Below the pieces are notes generated by a model. The model worked only from the letters and a program-made list of their open reading frames with translations, searched no databases and was not told the DNA's origin. From Fibrobacter sp. (GTDB lineage Bacteria > Fibrobacterota > Fibrobacteria > Fibrobacterales > Fibrobacteraceae), in NCBI GenBank assembly GCA_024399065.1, contig JAKSIB010000001.1:62001-126000 (forward strand): a stretch of DNA of 64,000 nucleotides. Direction: 5' to 3'. The translations under genes were made by a program, and so were the position numbers. Of the stretch, positions 27,012 through 34,569 are shown one piece after another. Numbering within the stretch: the stretch's first letter is position 1; each line of letters starts with the position of its first letter.

Positions 27012-27650
27012 ATGAAATTGAAAACTATTCTCGCTCTCGCTCTGGCTTGCTGCACTTTTGCTTTTGCCGCCGCAAAACCGGAACTTGCAAAGACCATCAA
27101 GTTTGATGCTCCTCCCAAGTCCTTGAATGCTGACGTGATGTTCGCTTTGCAGAATCGCAAGTCGGCACAGGGCTTTACCGAGAAGGTTGTTTCCTATAAG
27201 GAAATTGGAAATATCCTGTGGGCTGCTAACGGCATCAACCGTTCGGAAAGTGGTCATCGCACTGCACCTTCTGCGCTGAACAAGCAGGATGTGGATCTTT
27301 ATGTTTTCACCACTCAGGCTGCCTACAAGTATGACCCGAAGGCTCATGCCATGAATCTTGTGGTGGAGGGAGACAACCGCGCCCTCTTTACGGAACGCAT
27401 GAAGACTCCAGTGATCATCCTCTTGGTGACTGATGTTTCCAAGTTCGATCGCGGCCCTGAAGCTGACCGTATTTTGATGGGTGCTGCGGATGCTGGCCTT
27501 GTTTCTGAAAATATCAGCATCTATTGCGCTGGTGCAAAGATTGATACCCGTGTCCGTGCCTCTATGGACAAGGCTGGCCTCCAGAAACTTCTCGGCCTTT
27601 CCGAAAAGCAGATTCCTTTGTTGAATCACGCCGTGGGTTACGAAAAATAA
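27012..27650 (+). CDS. exported nitroreductase-family protein (SagB/ThcOx-like)
   Basis: 212 aa from ATG 27012, with a signal peptide (TILALALACCTFAFA) that is rare in this FMN-dependent family. Nitroreductase features: NRKSAQGF (FMN phosphate loop), the conserved ILWAANGINRSESGHRTAPSA, and LMGAADAGLVSENISIYC. SagB-type members oxidise azolines or reduce quinones and nitro compounds. The substrate is unknown, and the peptide-cyclising partners of SagB are absent, so a stand-alone envelope reductase is more likely. It is closed by a terminator. Confidence 0.85.
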   Translation: MKLKTILALALACCTFAFAAAKPELAKTIKFDAPPKSLNADVMFALQNRKSAQGFTEKVVSYKEIGNILWAANGINRSESGHRTAPSALNKQDVDLYVFTTQAAYKYDPKAHAMNLVVEGDNRALFTERMKTPVIILLVTDVSKFDRGPEADRILMGAADAGLVSENISIYCAGAKIDTRVRASMDKAGLQKLLGLSEKQIPLLNHAVGYEK

Positions 27651-27699
27651 ATCACAGAGTTTTCTGCGCTAGTTTGCCATAAACCATTGTTGCAAAACA

Positions 27700-27727
27700 G
27701 AGGCCTCGCATTTTGCGGGGCTTTTTC
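27700..27727 (+). terminator. terminator of the nitroreductase gene
   Basis: Seven-pair stem GCCTCGC/GCGGGGC with ATTTT loop and TTTTT tail. The rest of 27728-27907 is very AT-rich with no gene seen, ending in the leader of the barrel-protein operon. Confidence 0.8.
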
Positions 27728-27907
27728 CTATAAGAAACAAAATGTTTCATAGAAATGTTGAAAAATACATAAAAGTTTTAAAATGGGCTAAATTTCGAAG
27801 AAAAATGGATTTTTTGTTTCATAAATCTATACGAAAATTTTGACATTAAGCTAAATTTGTTATGGGGAAAGAGAAAAATTTGCGTTTAGGGGTTAGGAGG
27901 CCTTTTT

Positions 27908-28660
27908 ATGCGAAAACGACTTGCAGTTCTACTGGTGCTGCTATTTGCAGGTTCAGCGTTTGCTGGAGAGAGGTTCCTGGATAAGGGAATCCGCTTTGCT
28001 GCAGGCTACACGTCTGTGGTGTCCGATTCGAAGAAGGACATTTTCCCGTCCAATAGTGGATTCAATGCCACCTTGTCTTATGACATGACTTTCAGATTGA
28101 TTGGTGGCTTGCATTTTCATTCTGCTGCCGCATTTGATTATCGTCTCTTCTACGAGTACTTTGACTCTCGTGAAGTTTGTGGTGTGACGTCAGAGCAGAA
28201 TGGGCACACCCATAGTGTTTGTAAGACAGAAGATGCTCATGGCTACAATGGATTTGAAATGATCTATATCCAGCGCCCGTTTTTATTGCAGTGGCGTTTC
28301 CCGATGGGCTTATTTGTTGAAGGTGGTGCGATTCTTGAAATGAGATTCGCGCTGAAATCGGAATACGAATATGAGGAAGATGAAAGCGAGGCCTATATTC
28401 CCGAATTTGAAGATTTTGGAGTCGCCCTGGCTTTGGGAATGGGCTACAAATTCAAATCCGGTTTTTCAGTGGACTTGAGATCAGCTATTCAAGTAACTGA
28501 TATTATTGGCGCGAAAAGTTTGGTTGATGTTGAGGAAAAGGCCTTTGTCAAAGTTGATAGCGAAGGACATTCTTATCCTGTGATTATGAATGTTGAAAGG
28601 CCTCGGGGTTGTTACTATAAGTTGTTCAAGATACAGTTAGGCGTAGGTTACTGGTTTTAG
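27908..28660 (+). CDS. outer-membrane beta-barrel protein, copy 1 of a tandem pair
   Basis: 250 aa with signal peptide (LAVLLVLLFAGSAFA, cleavage near residue 19). Alternating strands follow, for example FNATLSYDMTFRL and LFVEGGAILEMRF; the C-terminus LFKIQLGVGYWF ends in Phe. Size suits an OmpX/OmpW-like small barrel. The start is preceded by TTAGGGGTTAGGAGG..TTTTTATG; nearly the same sequence precedes the next gene. The first of four linked genes with the 28678 barrel, a TIGR02147 protein and a lipoprotein. Confidence 0.8.
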   Translation: MRKRLAVLLVLLFAGSAFAGERFLDKGIRFAAGYTSVVSDSKKDIFPSNSGFNATLSYDMTFRLIGGLHFHSAAAFDYRLFYEYFDSREVCGVTSEQNGHTHSVCKTEDAHGYNGFEMIYIQRPFLLQWRFPMGLFVEGGAILEMRFALKSEYEYEEDESEAYIPEFEDFGVALALGMGYKFKSGFSVDLRSAIQVTDIIGAKSLVDVEEKAFVKVDSEGHSYPVIMNVERPRGCYYKLFKIQLGVGYWF

Positions 28661-28677
28661 GGGTTAGGAGACTTTTT

Positions 28678-29424
28678 ATGCAGAGACTTATTGCTGTATT
28701 GATTCTGTGGTTTTCAAGTTTCGTAATGGCGGGCTTTGGAAACTTTGATATCGGTGCCCGAGGAAGTTTGAGTGGCATGCGTATCCATACAGATGGTCCA
28801 AATATTTATTCATCTGAAGTTGCTATTGGTGATGGAATATCATTGGACCTATCCTATCGTTTTAATGATATTGTTTTTCTTCATTCCGGAGTTGGTGTAG
28901 ATTACCGAAAATTTTCAGGATATGCGGGAGATCCCAACAAGGCATGTTTCTGCCCGGCAGAAGGTCCTTGCGATCCCTGTGATGATGGTAATGGAAATCC
29001 CTGGAAGATTGACAAATTCTGGTTCATGGAAATACCGTTGTTTATACAAGCCAGATCCCCTACGGGAAGCTTTATCGAAGGTGGTTTAGTTTTTGATGTG
29101 TTGATGGATCACCGTACGGAAAGGAGATTCATATATGAATCGGGTGAGAAGGAATCTTTGGCTTCCCATACTAACAAATTTGGCGCCAATATTGCTGTTG
29201 CGATGGGCAACGTCTTTCCATCTGGATTCTTTGTAGACTTTCGACTGATGTACCGATTGAATGATCTTGTGGAGGCCCACAGCGTTTGTACGGATGTTAC
29301 AAAAACCGTTTGGTATTACAACTCCTGGGATGACGTAACGGAAGTCACGGAGCAGCGTAGAGTCTACTCGGCGACTTTTTATAGGATGTTGAAAGTTCAA
29401 CTGGGAGTGGGCTACTGGTTTTAG
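28678..29424 (+). CDS. outer-membrane beta-barrel protein, copy 2 of a tandem pair
   Basis: 248 aa, paralogue of the previous gene: both end in K-x-Q-LGVGYWF, both have a strand with FxEGGxxxxxxx near residue 135, and both have a loop with clustered Cys (here CFCPAEGPCDPCDDG). Signal peptide: LIAVLILWFSSFVMA. The gap between the pair is 17 bp and carries the same GGGGTTAGGAG leader as copy 1, so the duplication included the ribosome site. Function unknown; surface loops differ strongly between the copies. Confidence 0.8.
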   Translation: MQRLIAVLILWFSSFVMAGFGNFDIGARGSLSGMRIHTDGPNIYSSEVAIGDGISLDLSYRFNDIVFLHSGVGVDYRKFSGYAGDPNKACFCPAEGPCDPCDDGNGNPWKIDKFWFMEIPLFIQARSPTGSFIEGGLVFDVLMDHRTERRFIYESGEKESLASHTNKFGANIAVAMGNVFPSGFFVDFRLMYRLNDLVEAHSVCTDVTKTVWYYNSWDDVTEVTEQRRVYSATFYRMLKVQLGVGYWF

Positions 29425-29433
29425 GAATGTGAA

Positions 29434-30300
29434 GTGAAATCCATTGTTGAATACCAAGACTATCGCAGTTTCATGCGCGACTTTTACGAGGAACGTAAAC
29501 GTTCCTCGGCTTTTACGTGGCGTGAATTTGCGAAGCTTGCGGGTTTCGCTTCATCTGGTTATTTGAAACTGGTGTGTGATGGTAAGACGCGCTTAAGTCA
29601 AGTTGGTGCCGAAAAGGTTGCCGTCGCAATGGAATTGACTGGATTCCAGATTGAATACTTTTGCCGGATGGTGGAGTTTTGTGATGGAACCACTGATGTC
29701 CAAAAGCAAAAGGCCTTTGTCAGGATGCAAAAGCTTGCTGCCGACAACAAGGTCCGCATTCTTGGTGGAGAATTCTATTCTTATTTCAGCAATTGGATAA
29801 ATCCCGCCCTTCGTGAGTTGGCCCCGATTATGCCGGGCGCAAAACCCATCGATATGGCACGAGTCTTGTGCCCGTCTGTGCCGGCGGCGGATGTTCGCTA
29901 TTCCTTGGATTTGATGATCCAAATGGGACTTTTGAAAAAGACGGTGAACAAGAAGGGCGAAATTGTCTACCAGCAGGAAGACTCGGGTTTGAATCCGGAA
30001 TTCAATCCTGATCAGAAGGCGGCTTTGAATGTGGCCATGCGCGCCTTGCAAAAGAAATATGCAAGAATTGCGTCGGATTCTTTGGAGGAGTTTCCGCCGT
30101 CGGAACGTCATTTGTCCGGAAAGACCGTTGGACTAGATCGAAAGGCCTATGAACGCATTGTTGCTGAAATTGCAGATTTTCACAAAAGAATAGAGAACAT
30201 TCTTTTGGATGTGAAGGAATATGATCGTGTATATCGTTTGAGTATGCAGCTGTTTCCGCTGAGTCGGGATTTGAAGGGAAAGGATGATGGCAATGATTAA
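29434..30300 (+). CDS. TIGR02147-family protein (Fibrobacter paralogous family)
   Basis: 288 aa from a GTG at 29434, because the family motif YQDYRSFMRDFYEERKR follows at once, exactly as in the 20850-21722 paralogue. Other matches between the two: TWREFAKLAGFASSGYLKLV and YRLSMQLFPLSRD at the end. The N-terminus reads like a helix-turn-helix. It lies 9 bp after the second barrel gene and overlaps the next lipoprotein gene by 17 nt, so it is inside an envelope-protein operon and may control it. A function has not been shown for the family. Confidence 0.85.
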   Translation: MKSIVEYQDYRSFMRDFYEERKRSSAFTWREFAKLAGFASSGYLKLVCDGKTRLSQVGAEKVAVAMELTGFQIEYFCRMVEFCDGTTDVQKQKAFVRMQKLAADNKVRILGGEFYSYFSNWINPALRELAPIMPGAKPIDMARVLCPSVPAADVRYSLDLMIQMGLLKKTVNKKGEIVYQQEDSGLNPEFNPDQKAALNVAMRALQKKYARIASDSLEEFPPSERHLSGKTVGLDRKAYERIVAEIADFHKRIENILLDVKEYDRVYRLSMQLFPLSRDLKGKDDGND

Positions 30301-30856
30301 CGGGATGGCTGCAATAAAAAAATTGCTGTTATCGGTTGCACTAGTATTCTCGTGCGTATTCTTAGGCTGTTCAGGATGGACAACCGATAATGCAGTTGGT
30401 TGTGCTACTAGTGGAACGGGGAATTCTTCTTACGCAAAGGTTTTACTTGATACGGTATCATATAAGTTTAGCATGGACTTTGAGAAGATTCCCGTGGCGG
30501 ATACACTTCCATACGGCACAATGAGATTTATACTTGGTTCCAATCGAATTCATGTAATGGACAAACATTTCGAATGGATGGATTATGTATTCTCGTCAGA
30601 TACGGTTGAGATTACGTACAACGGAGATGGCTCTGTTCTGTTGATGACCTATGAGGATGAAAATCATAAACCTGTGGAGATGATTAGAAGTTTACGTAGC
30701 GACCGTTCCTGTGACGAGGAAACGGATGAATGCGTTTCATTCTTTAGGGACGAGTGTGAGGTTTTCGTCAATGGCTCCCGAGACAAGTCTCAAAAGTGCT
30801 CCATTTACTGGCTGTTTGATGAAGAGGCTGGTAAGGCTGTGATAAGTTGGGATTAA
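30284..30856 (+). CDS. small lipoprotein in the TIGR02147 operon
   Basis: 190 aa with a lipobox VFLGC (Cys29). Four Met codons lie in the first 8 positions (30284, 30287, 30293, 30305); MAAIKKLLLSV at 30305 gives the most typical signal peptide. The mature part is beta-rich with four Cys in DRSCDEETDECVSF and FRDECEVF. No family recognised. It overlaps the TIGR02147 gene by 17 nt and its own end overlaps the convergent queH gene by 4 nt. Confidence 0.7.
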   Translation: MMAMINGMAAIKKLLLSVALVFSCVFLGCSGWTTDNAVGCATSGTGNSSYAKVLLDTVSYKFSMDFEKIPVADTLPYGTMRFILGSNRIHVMDKHFEWMDYVFSSDTVEITYNGDGSVLLMTYEDENHKPVEMIRSLRSDRSCDEETDECVSFFRDECEVFVNGSRDKSQKCSIYWLFDEEAGKAVISWD

Positions 30857-31557
30857 ATATCTTCGGCCTTGGTTGCGGCAGCTCGGGCTTCGCGTTCTTT
30901 TGCTTCTCGCATAGAGAATACGCAACCGCAAAAATTCTGACGGTATAATTTATACTCTTCGGAGAGTTCGGTGGATCGCTTGAATCCACCTTTCTTTTTA
31001 AAGTCGGTGGGGAGGCGCTTGACGCCATAGACGTCGCACTGTTCCTGCATCACTTCGTTAAGAACTTGGGCGTCCTTCATGGGGCTGATGGTGAGGGTGG
31101 TGGTGACGAAATCGACGCAGAGTTCCTTGGCGATGCGGGCGCTTTCTGCCAGACGCATCTCAAAACATTTGCGGCAACGCTTGCCACCTTCGGGTTCGTT
31201 TTCTAGACCGCGGACCGTTTCGTAAAACTTCTTGGGTTCGTATTCGCCCTCAATCAAGGTCACCGGATTCTTGGTGGGGAACTCGGCAACGAAACGCTTG
31301 ATTTCCGCAACGCGATGACGGTATTCTTCATCGGGAGAAATATTCGGGTTGTAGTAGAATACGGTTATCTTGAAGAATTGGGAAAGGTACTCAATGCAGT
31401 AACTGCTACAGGGTGCGCAACATGCGTGGAGGAGCAGGTGGGGCACTTCGCCACGTTTCTGCAAACCGTGGATAATGTATTCCAGGTCCCGCTGGTAATT
31501 ATGCTTTGGCGGTTTGGCGTAAGCGCAGTCTTTTTTTTCGTTGACTTGATCAGTCAT
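30853..31557 (-). CDS. queH: epoxyqueuosine reductase QueH
   Basis: 234 aa. QueH (formerly DUF208) carries out the last step of queuosine synthesis in tRNA, replacing QueG. The metal-binding Cys motifs are present: HACCAPCSSYCIEYL near the start (adjacent Cys pair plus CxxC) and CRKCFEMRL in the middle, followed by TTTLTISPMKD. The 234-aa length fits the family, and the C-terminus carries FCGCVFS. The first codons overlap the upstream membrane-protein gene by 8 nt, so the two are cotranscribed. Confidence 0.92.
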   Translation of the reverse strand: MTDQVNEKKDCAYAKPPKHNYQRDLEYIIHGLQKRGEVPHLLLHACCAPCSSYCIEYLSQFFKITVFYYNPNISPDEEYRHRVAEIKRFVAEFPTKNPVTLIEGEYEPKKFYETVRGLENEPEGGKRCRKCFEMRLAESARIAKELCVDFVTTTLTISPMKDAQVLNEVMQEQCDVYGVKRLPTDFKKKGGFKRSTELSEEYKLYRQNFCGCVFSMREAKEREARAAATKAEDI

Positions 31558-31954
31558 AGTTCAGCGTGCCGAATGCAGTTGCCCAGTAGCAAATGGTAGT
31601 GACGATGGCGAAAAATCCCATGACCATCTTTTCCTTGCGGCTGGTGCTGAACAAGACCGTTGCCATGTAGAAGGTCATATAGAGGGAAAAGAAGAATGCA
31701 AAAATCGTAGTGATGATGCGGGGCAAAAGCTGGCTTGCGGCTTCCGGCAAAACGTTGCCTGCGGTCAGTAGAAACCACAGGGAAACAAACTGCATAATAA
31801 TAGGCACGATGAATGCGCGGCGGACTTCCTTGGGGACCACACGATGGCGGCCGTTCATGGCGTACATTCCCAGAGGTGCGCCCAAAGCCAAGGCGATATT
31901 CAATGCCACGGAGGGCAAAAAAGAAATGGCTCCAATAATTGCAGGAATAAGCAT
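31550..31954 (-). CDS. small integral membrane protein upstream of queH
   Basis: 134 aa from MLIPAIIGAIS at 31954, chosen because the sequence in front of it is a hairpin and T-run rather than protein-like. Four hydrophobic helices are visible (about residues 3-25, 47-67, 78-100, 113-130). No family is recognised. The 3' end overlaps queH by 8 nt. A role in supplying a queuosine precursor is conceivable from position, but nothing in the sequence supports it. Confidence 0.65.
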   Translation of the reverse strand: MLIPAIIGAISFLPSVALNIALALGAPLGMYAMNGRHRVVPKEVRRAFIVPIIMQFVSLWFLLTAGNVLPEAASQLLPRIITTIFAFFFSLYMTFYMATVLFSTSRKEKMVMGFFAIVTTICYWATAFGTLNYD

Positions 31955-31964
31955 GGTCCAAATA

Positions 31965-32017
31965 TAAAAAACGACGCCATCAGGTAAAGGAGGTAACCTA
32001 ATGGCGTCTGGGAGTGT
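31965..32017 (-). terminator. terminator (or attenuator) before the queH operon
   Basis: On the minus strand GACGCCAT-x-AGGT pairs with ACCT-x-ATGGCGTC across a loop containing CCTCCT, followed by GTTTTTT. It ends transcription from the 32143-33555 gene, or it may control read-through into the queH operon, whose first ATG lies 11 nt after the T-run. Confidence 0.7.
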
Positions 32018-32142
32018 TTGGGTACCTATAAAGTAGATATTCGGGGGCTTCCTAGACCTAAAAATCGTATAAATCTTGGTTACTCGAGTAAACAAGGTGT
32101 ACGTGGTATGGCGGCGACCCCCGTAAAAATGCCGTTTTTTGA

Positions 32143-33555
32143 TTAAAAACCTAGGTTTATTTGTAAATAGCCGTGTACGGGGTGTAACCGGGAAACCTCT
32201 TTTTTTTCAAAGGTGGTGGTCAAATTGCACCGAATCTGGGGGTAGGTCTGGGTGGATATATTGACCTCATTGCGAATTTGTATGTGATGCCGGGGCCGCC
32301 CTTTTGGGAAAACTAGGGCCAACTTGGCGAAGTTTTGGACTGTCGGCAGGTAGGTTGTCGCGATTTCCCAGCGGGGGAGGGCCGCCTCCTTGTTTCGAAC
32401 AATTTGTTCCTGAACGCTGGCGTTTGCAATAAAGTCCTTTCCAAAAGGTTTTGATGTTATTTTGGCCTTCAAGTCCATTTGGGTACAACCGTTTTCCGCC
32501 TTCAGGCAGGAGGCGCTTACGGAACCTCGAAAAAGCTCGGGGCCGGATTCGCCCCCAATTTTAATTTTTGCACTGGCCGTATCGGCGTCTAGTGGAATAG
32601 TTATTCTCGTACTTGCTGAAACTTTAGCATTCCAAAAATTCGGAATGGTGAAATTGAAATTTTGCGAACCCCAGAATTTGTACTTGAGCAATGTTGCGCT
32701 TAAATGGGATTGCGTGGGCACAGAATCTCCGTGAATATAGGCTACGGTTTTCCAAGATAGGACATGGAAATTTTGTTTTTCCTTGTTGTGCAATTCCAGT
32801 TTTATGAGAGGTGAAAAATCTGCATCGGGTGAGACAACTTGCCAGGCGGAAATTTCTCCCCAAGGGGACTTTGCGTGCAACGCCACTGATTGTTGCTGAG
32901 GTGAATACCAATAAGCGGATTTGACCGAAGTTGATTTGCTGATTGCGTAGTTTAGTGACCCTTGAAAGTTCTTTGCTGTATCCAGAGCTGCGCCTAGGGT
33001 GAAATTTTTTATAGGGAAAAATAACGCCGTTCCCCACAAGGTGTCCAGAGGAATGTGACTGTGAAATTCCTTGGTGGAGATTTGACCGAAGTATGCTTCG
33101 GTATTTTTATTCTTGTAGGTTAAAAGTTTTTGAGAACCCAGGCGGAGATTGAAACGGTAGAAGTTCAGCTGAAGTTTTAAGTTGGACTTTTCAATTTCTC
33201 CCAGTGAATCTGTTTGAAGTTTCCAGGTAAAACGCCCGCTGAATTGTTCTGAAATTTTGGATTTTTCAGGGTTTTCTTTTTTCTGTGATTGACGTCGTGG
33301 ATGTTGAACCTTTACGGATTCAAATCTTGTGACTTCCGATTCGCAATTTTCCAATGCGTAGATTTCTGCCAGGACGCATGCTTCATGGGCGTTGTCCTCT
33401 TGCAGAAGGTTTAACATTTCCTGGGCCTCTTCCGCCGATACGATCCCATCGTCCCACCATTCAAAAACCTGGGATTCGGTTAAAGTTTGAATGGATGCAA
33501 AAAGACTTTGGGTAAGGAGGAGTATGTAGAATTGTGTAACGTGATAAAATTTCAT
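32143..33555 (-). CDS. large exported barrel-like protein, unknown family
   Basis: 470 aa from MKFYHVTQF (33555), which starts a good signal peptide (YILLLTQSLFASI). Residues ~27-75 are helical and acidic (TESQVFEWWDDGIVSAEEA). A basic linker (PRRQSQKKENPEKSK) follows, and from ~110 on there are repeated amphipathic strands ending in YLQINLGF, a C-terminal Phe typical of outer-membrane barrels. No enzymatic motif is seen. It is divergent from rsmG across an 84-bp gap. Confidence 0.7.
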   Translation of the reverse strand: MKFYHVTQFYILLLTQSLFASIQTLTESQVFEWWDDGIVSAEEAQEMLNLLQEDNAHEACVLAEIYALENCESEVTRFESVKVQHPRRQSQKKENPEKSKISEQFSGRFTWKLQTDSLGEIEKSNLKLQLNFYRFNLRLGSQKLLTYKNKNTEAYFGQISTKEFHSHIPLDTLWGTALFFPIKNFTLGAALDTAKNFQGSLNYAISKSTSVKSAYWYSPQQQSVALHAKSPWGEISAWQVVSPDADFSPLIKLELHNKEKQNFHVLSWKTVAYIHGDSVPTQSHLSATLLKYKFWGSQNFNFTIPNFWNAKVSASTRITIPLDADTASAKIKIGGESGPELFRGSVSASCLKAENGCTQMDLKAKITSKPFGKDFIANASVQEQIVRNKEAALPRWEIATTYLPTVQNFAKLALVFPKGRPRHHIQIRNEVNISTQTYPQIRCNLTTTFEKKEVSRLHPVHGYLQINLGF

Positions 33556-33601
33556 TTTTGCCTCTTTTTTATACACGTTCTTTTGGCTGGAAATGGCCCT
33601 C

Positions 33602-33609
33602 TATCTTTG
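33602..33609 (+). promoter_or_regulatory. candidate FCB-type -10 element (TATCTTTG) of rsmG
   Basis: TATCTTTG fits TAnnTTTG. A TTTG lies at 33582-33585, 16 nt further upstream, slightly closer than the usual Bacteroidetes spacing. The rsmG ATG is 30 nt downstream. Confidence 0.45.
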
Positions 33610-33639
33610 AATTTTTTTTAGGATTTCTAATTTTGGGTC

Positions 33640-34440
33640 ATGGCAAATTCAAACTGGTCAAAAAAGCCCAATAAGGGTTCCTGGGGTAAAGTTCCTTCTC
33701 GTATGCCTGCCCGTGGTGCAGACGCCTTAGGCAGCGCCTTTGTGCCTCATATGAAGGCTCCCCGCACAGAGTTCCCTCTGTTCAATGGCAAACGCGTGAC
33801 TCCGTCTTTGGCGGGCCTTGATAAGCTTCTGCATTATTATGGAGTAGAACTTCAGGAAGACACCCTGAAGCAGATTTGGGAATACCACCAGCTGATCCGC
33901 GCCAACAATGATGACCAGGATTTGACTCGCCTCAACGCCTTTGAAACTATGGTGGAACGTCACTATGCCGACTGTACCTTGATTAACGCATTCGTTGAAA
34001 AGTGGCCGGCCCGCATGATCGACGTGGGAAGTGGCGCGGGTTTCCCGGGAATCCCCCTGAAGATTGTGAACCCGAAGATCAACCTGACTCTTTGTGAACC
34101 TCGCCCCAATCGTATCAATTTCTTGAACATGGTGATTGAAAAACTGGGCTTGAAGGATATTGACGTGTTCGGCCACAAGGTTACAAGCCACAGCATGACC
34201 ATTCCTGTGGATGGCGTGATTAGCCGAGCTTTCGAACTGATGGAAAAGACTTTCCCGCGCCTCCAGAATTCCCTGAAGGTTGGAGGCCGCGTATTCTTTA
34301 TGAAGGGTCCTGCCGCTGCTGACGAATTGAAGACCCTGCATCCGGAAGATTACGGCTACAAGCTGCTGGAAAAGCATTTCTATTCCATTCCTAACAGCAC
34401 CCAGGAACGTGCCCTGGTGATTTTCCAGCGAGAAGAGTAA
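33640..34440 (+). CDS. rsmG: 16S rRNA (guanine527-N7)-methyltransferase RsmG
   Basis: 266 aa. RsmG/GidB puts m7G at position 527 of 16S rRNA using SAM. The SAM loop MIDVGSGAGFPGIPLKIVNP, the acidic LCEPRPNRINFL and the substrate-side GVISRAF are in order. The protein has about 45 extra residues at the N-terminus compared with typical ~210-aa members, basic and Pro/Gly-rich (NWSKKPNKGSWGKVPSRMPA), which may help RNA binding. Only one ATG fits and it is within range of a candidate promoter. Confidence 0.93.
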   Translation: MANSNWSKKPNKGSWGKVPSRMPARGADALGSAFVPHMKAPRTEFPLFNGKRVTPSLAGLDKLLHYYGVELQEDTLKQIWEYHQLIRANNDDQDLTRLNAFETMVERHYADCTLINAFVEKWPARMIDVGSGAGFPGIPLKIVNPKINLTLCEPRPNRINFLNMVIEKLGLKDIDVFGHKVTSHSMTIPVDGVISRAFELMEKTFPRLQNSLKVGGRVFFMKGPAAADELKTLHPEDYGYKLLEKHFYSIPNSTQERALVIFQREE

Positions 34441-34444
34441 TTCC

Positions 34445-34552
34445 AATTACGAATTACGATTTACGATGTACGAAAAAAAAACGGACCGAAAGGTCCGCTT
34501 TTTTTTGCGGCGAAGCCGCCTAGTTAAATCTCGTAATTTGTAATTCATAATT
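34445..34552. repeat. inverted-repeat element holding the rsmG terminator
   Basis: Arm 34445-34466 (AATTACGAATTACGATTTAC...) pairs with 34531-34552 at 19 of 22 positions. Nested inside are the rsmG terminator and the hairpin GCGGC-GAA-GCCGC (34507-34519). The arm wording resembles 10385-10421. Confidence 0.7.
34473..34506 (+). terminator. terminator of rsmG
   Basis: CGGACC-GAAA-GGTCCG with a stable GNRA loop, A9 before and T8 after; the A-run lets it work for the convergent PorV-like gene too. Confidence 0.92.
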
Positions 34553-34569
34553 CAAGTTCTTGCCTTCGG

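Noticed and set aside
32018-32142. Possible structured RNA before the queH operon (CGGGGG..CCCCCG pairing with an inner TTACTCGAGTAA palindrome)
   Set aside because: Folding is suggestive, but it lacks T-loop, CCA, SRP or known riboswitch motifs. Without covariation it cannot be called an RNA gene.
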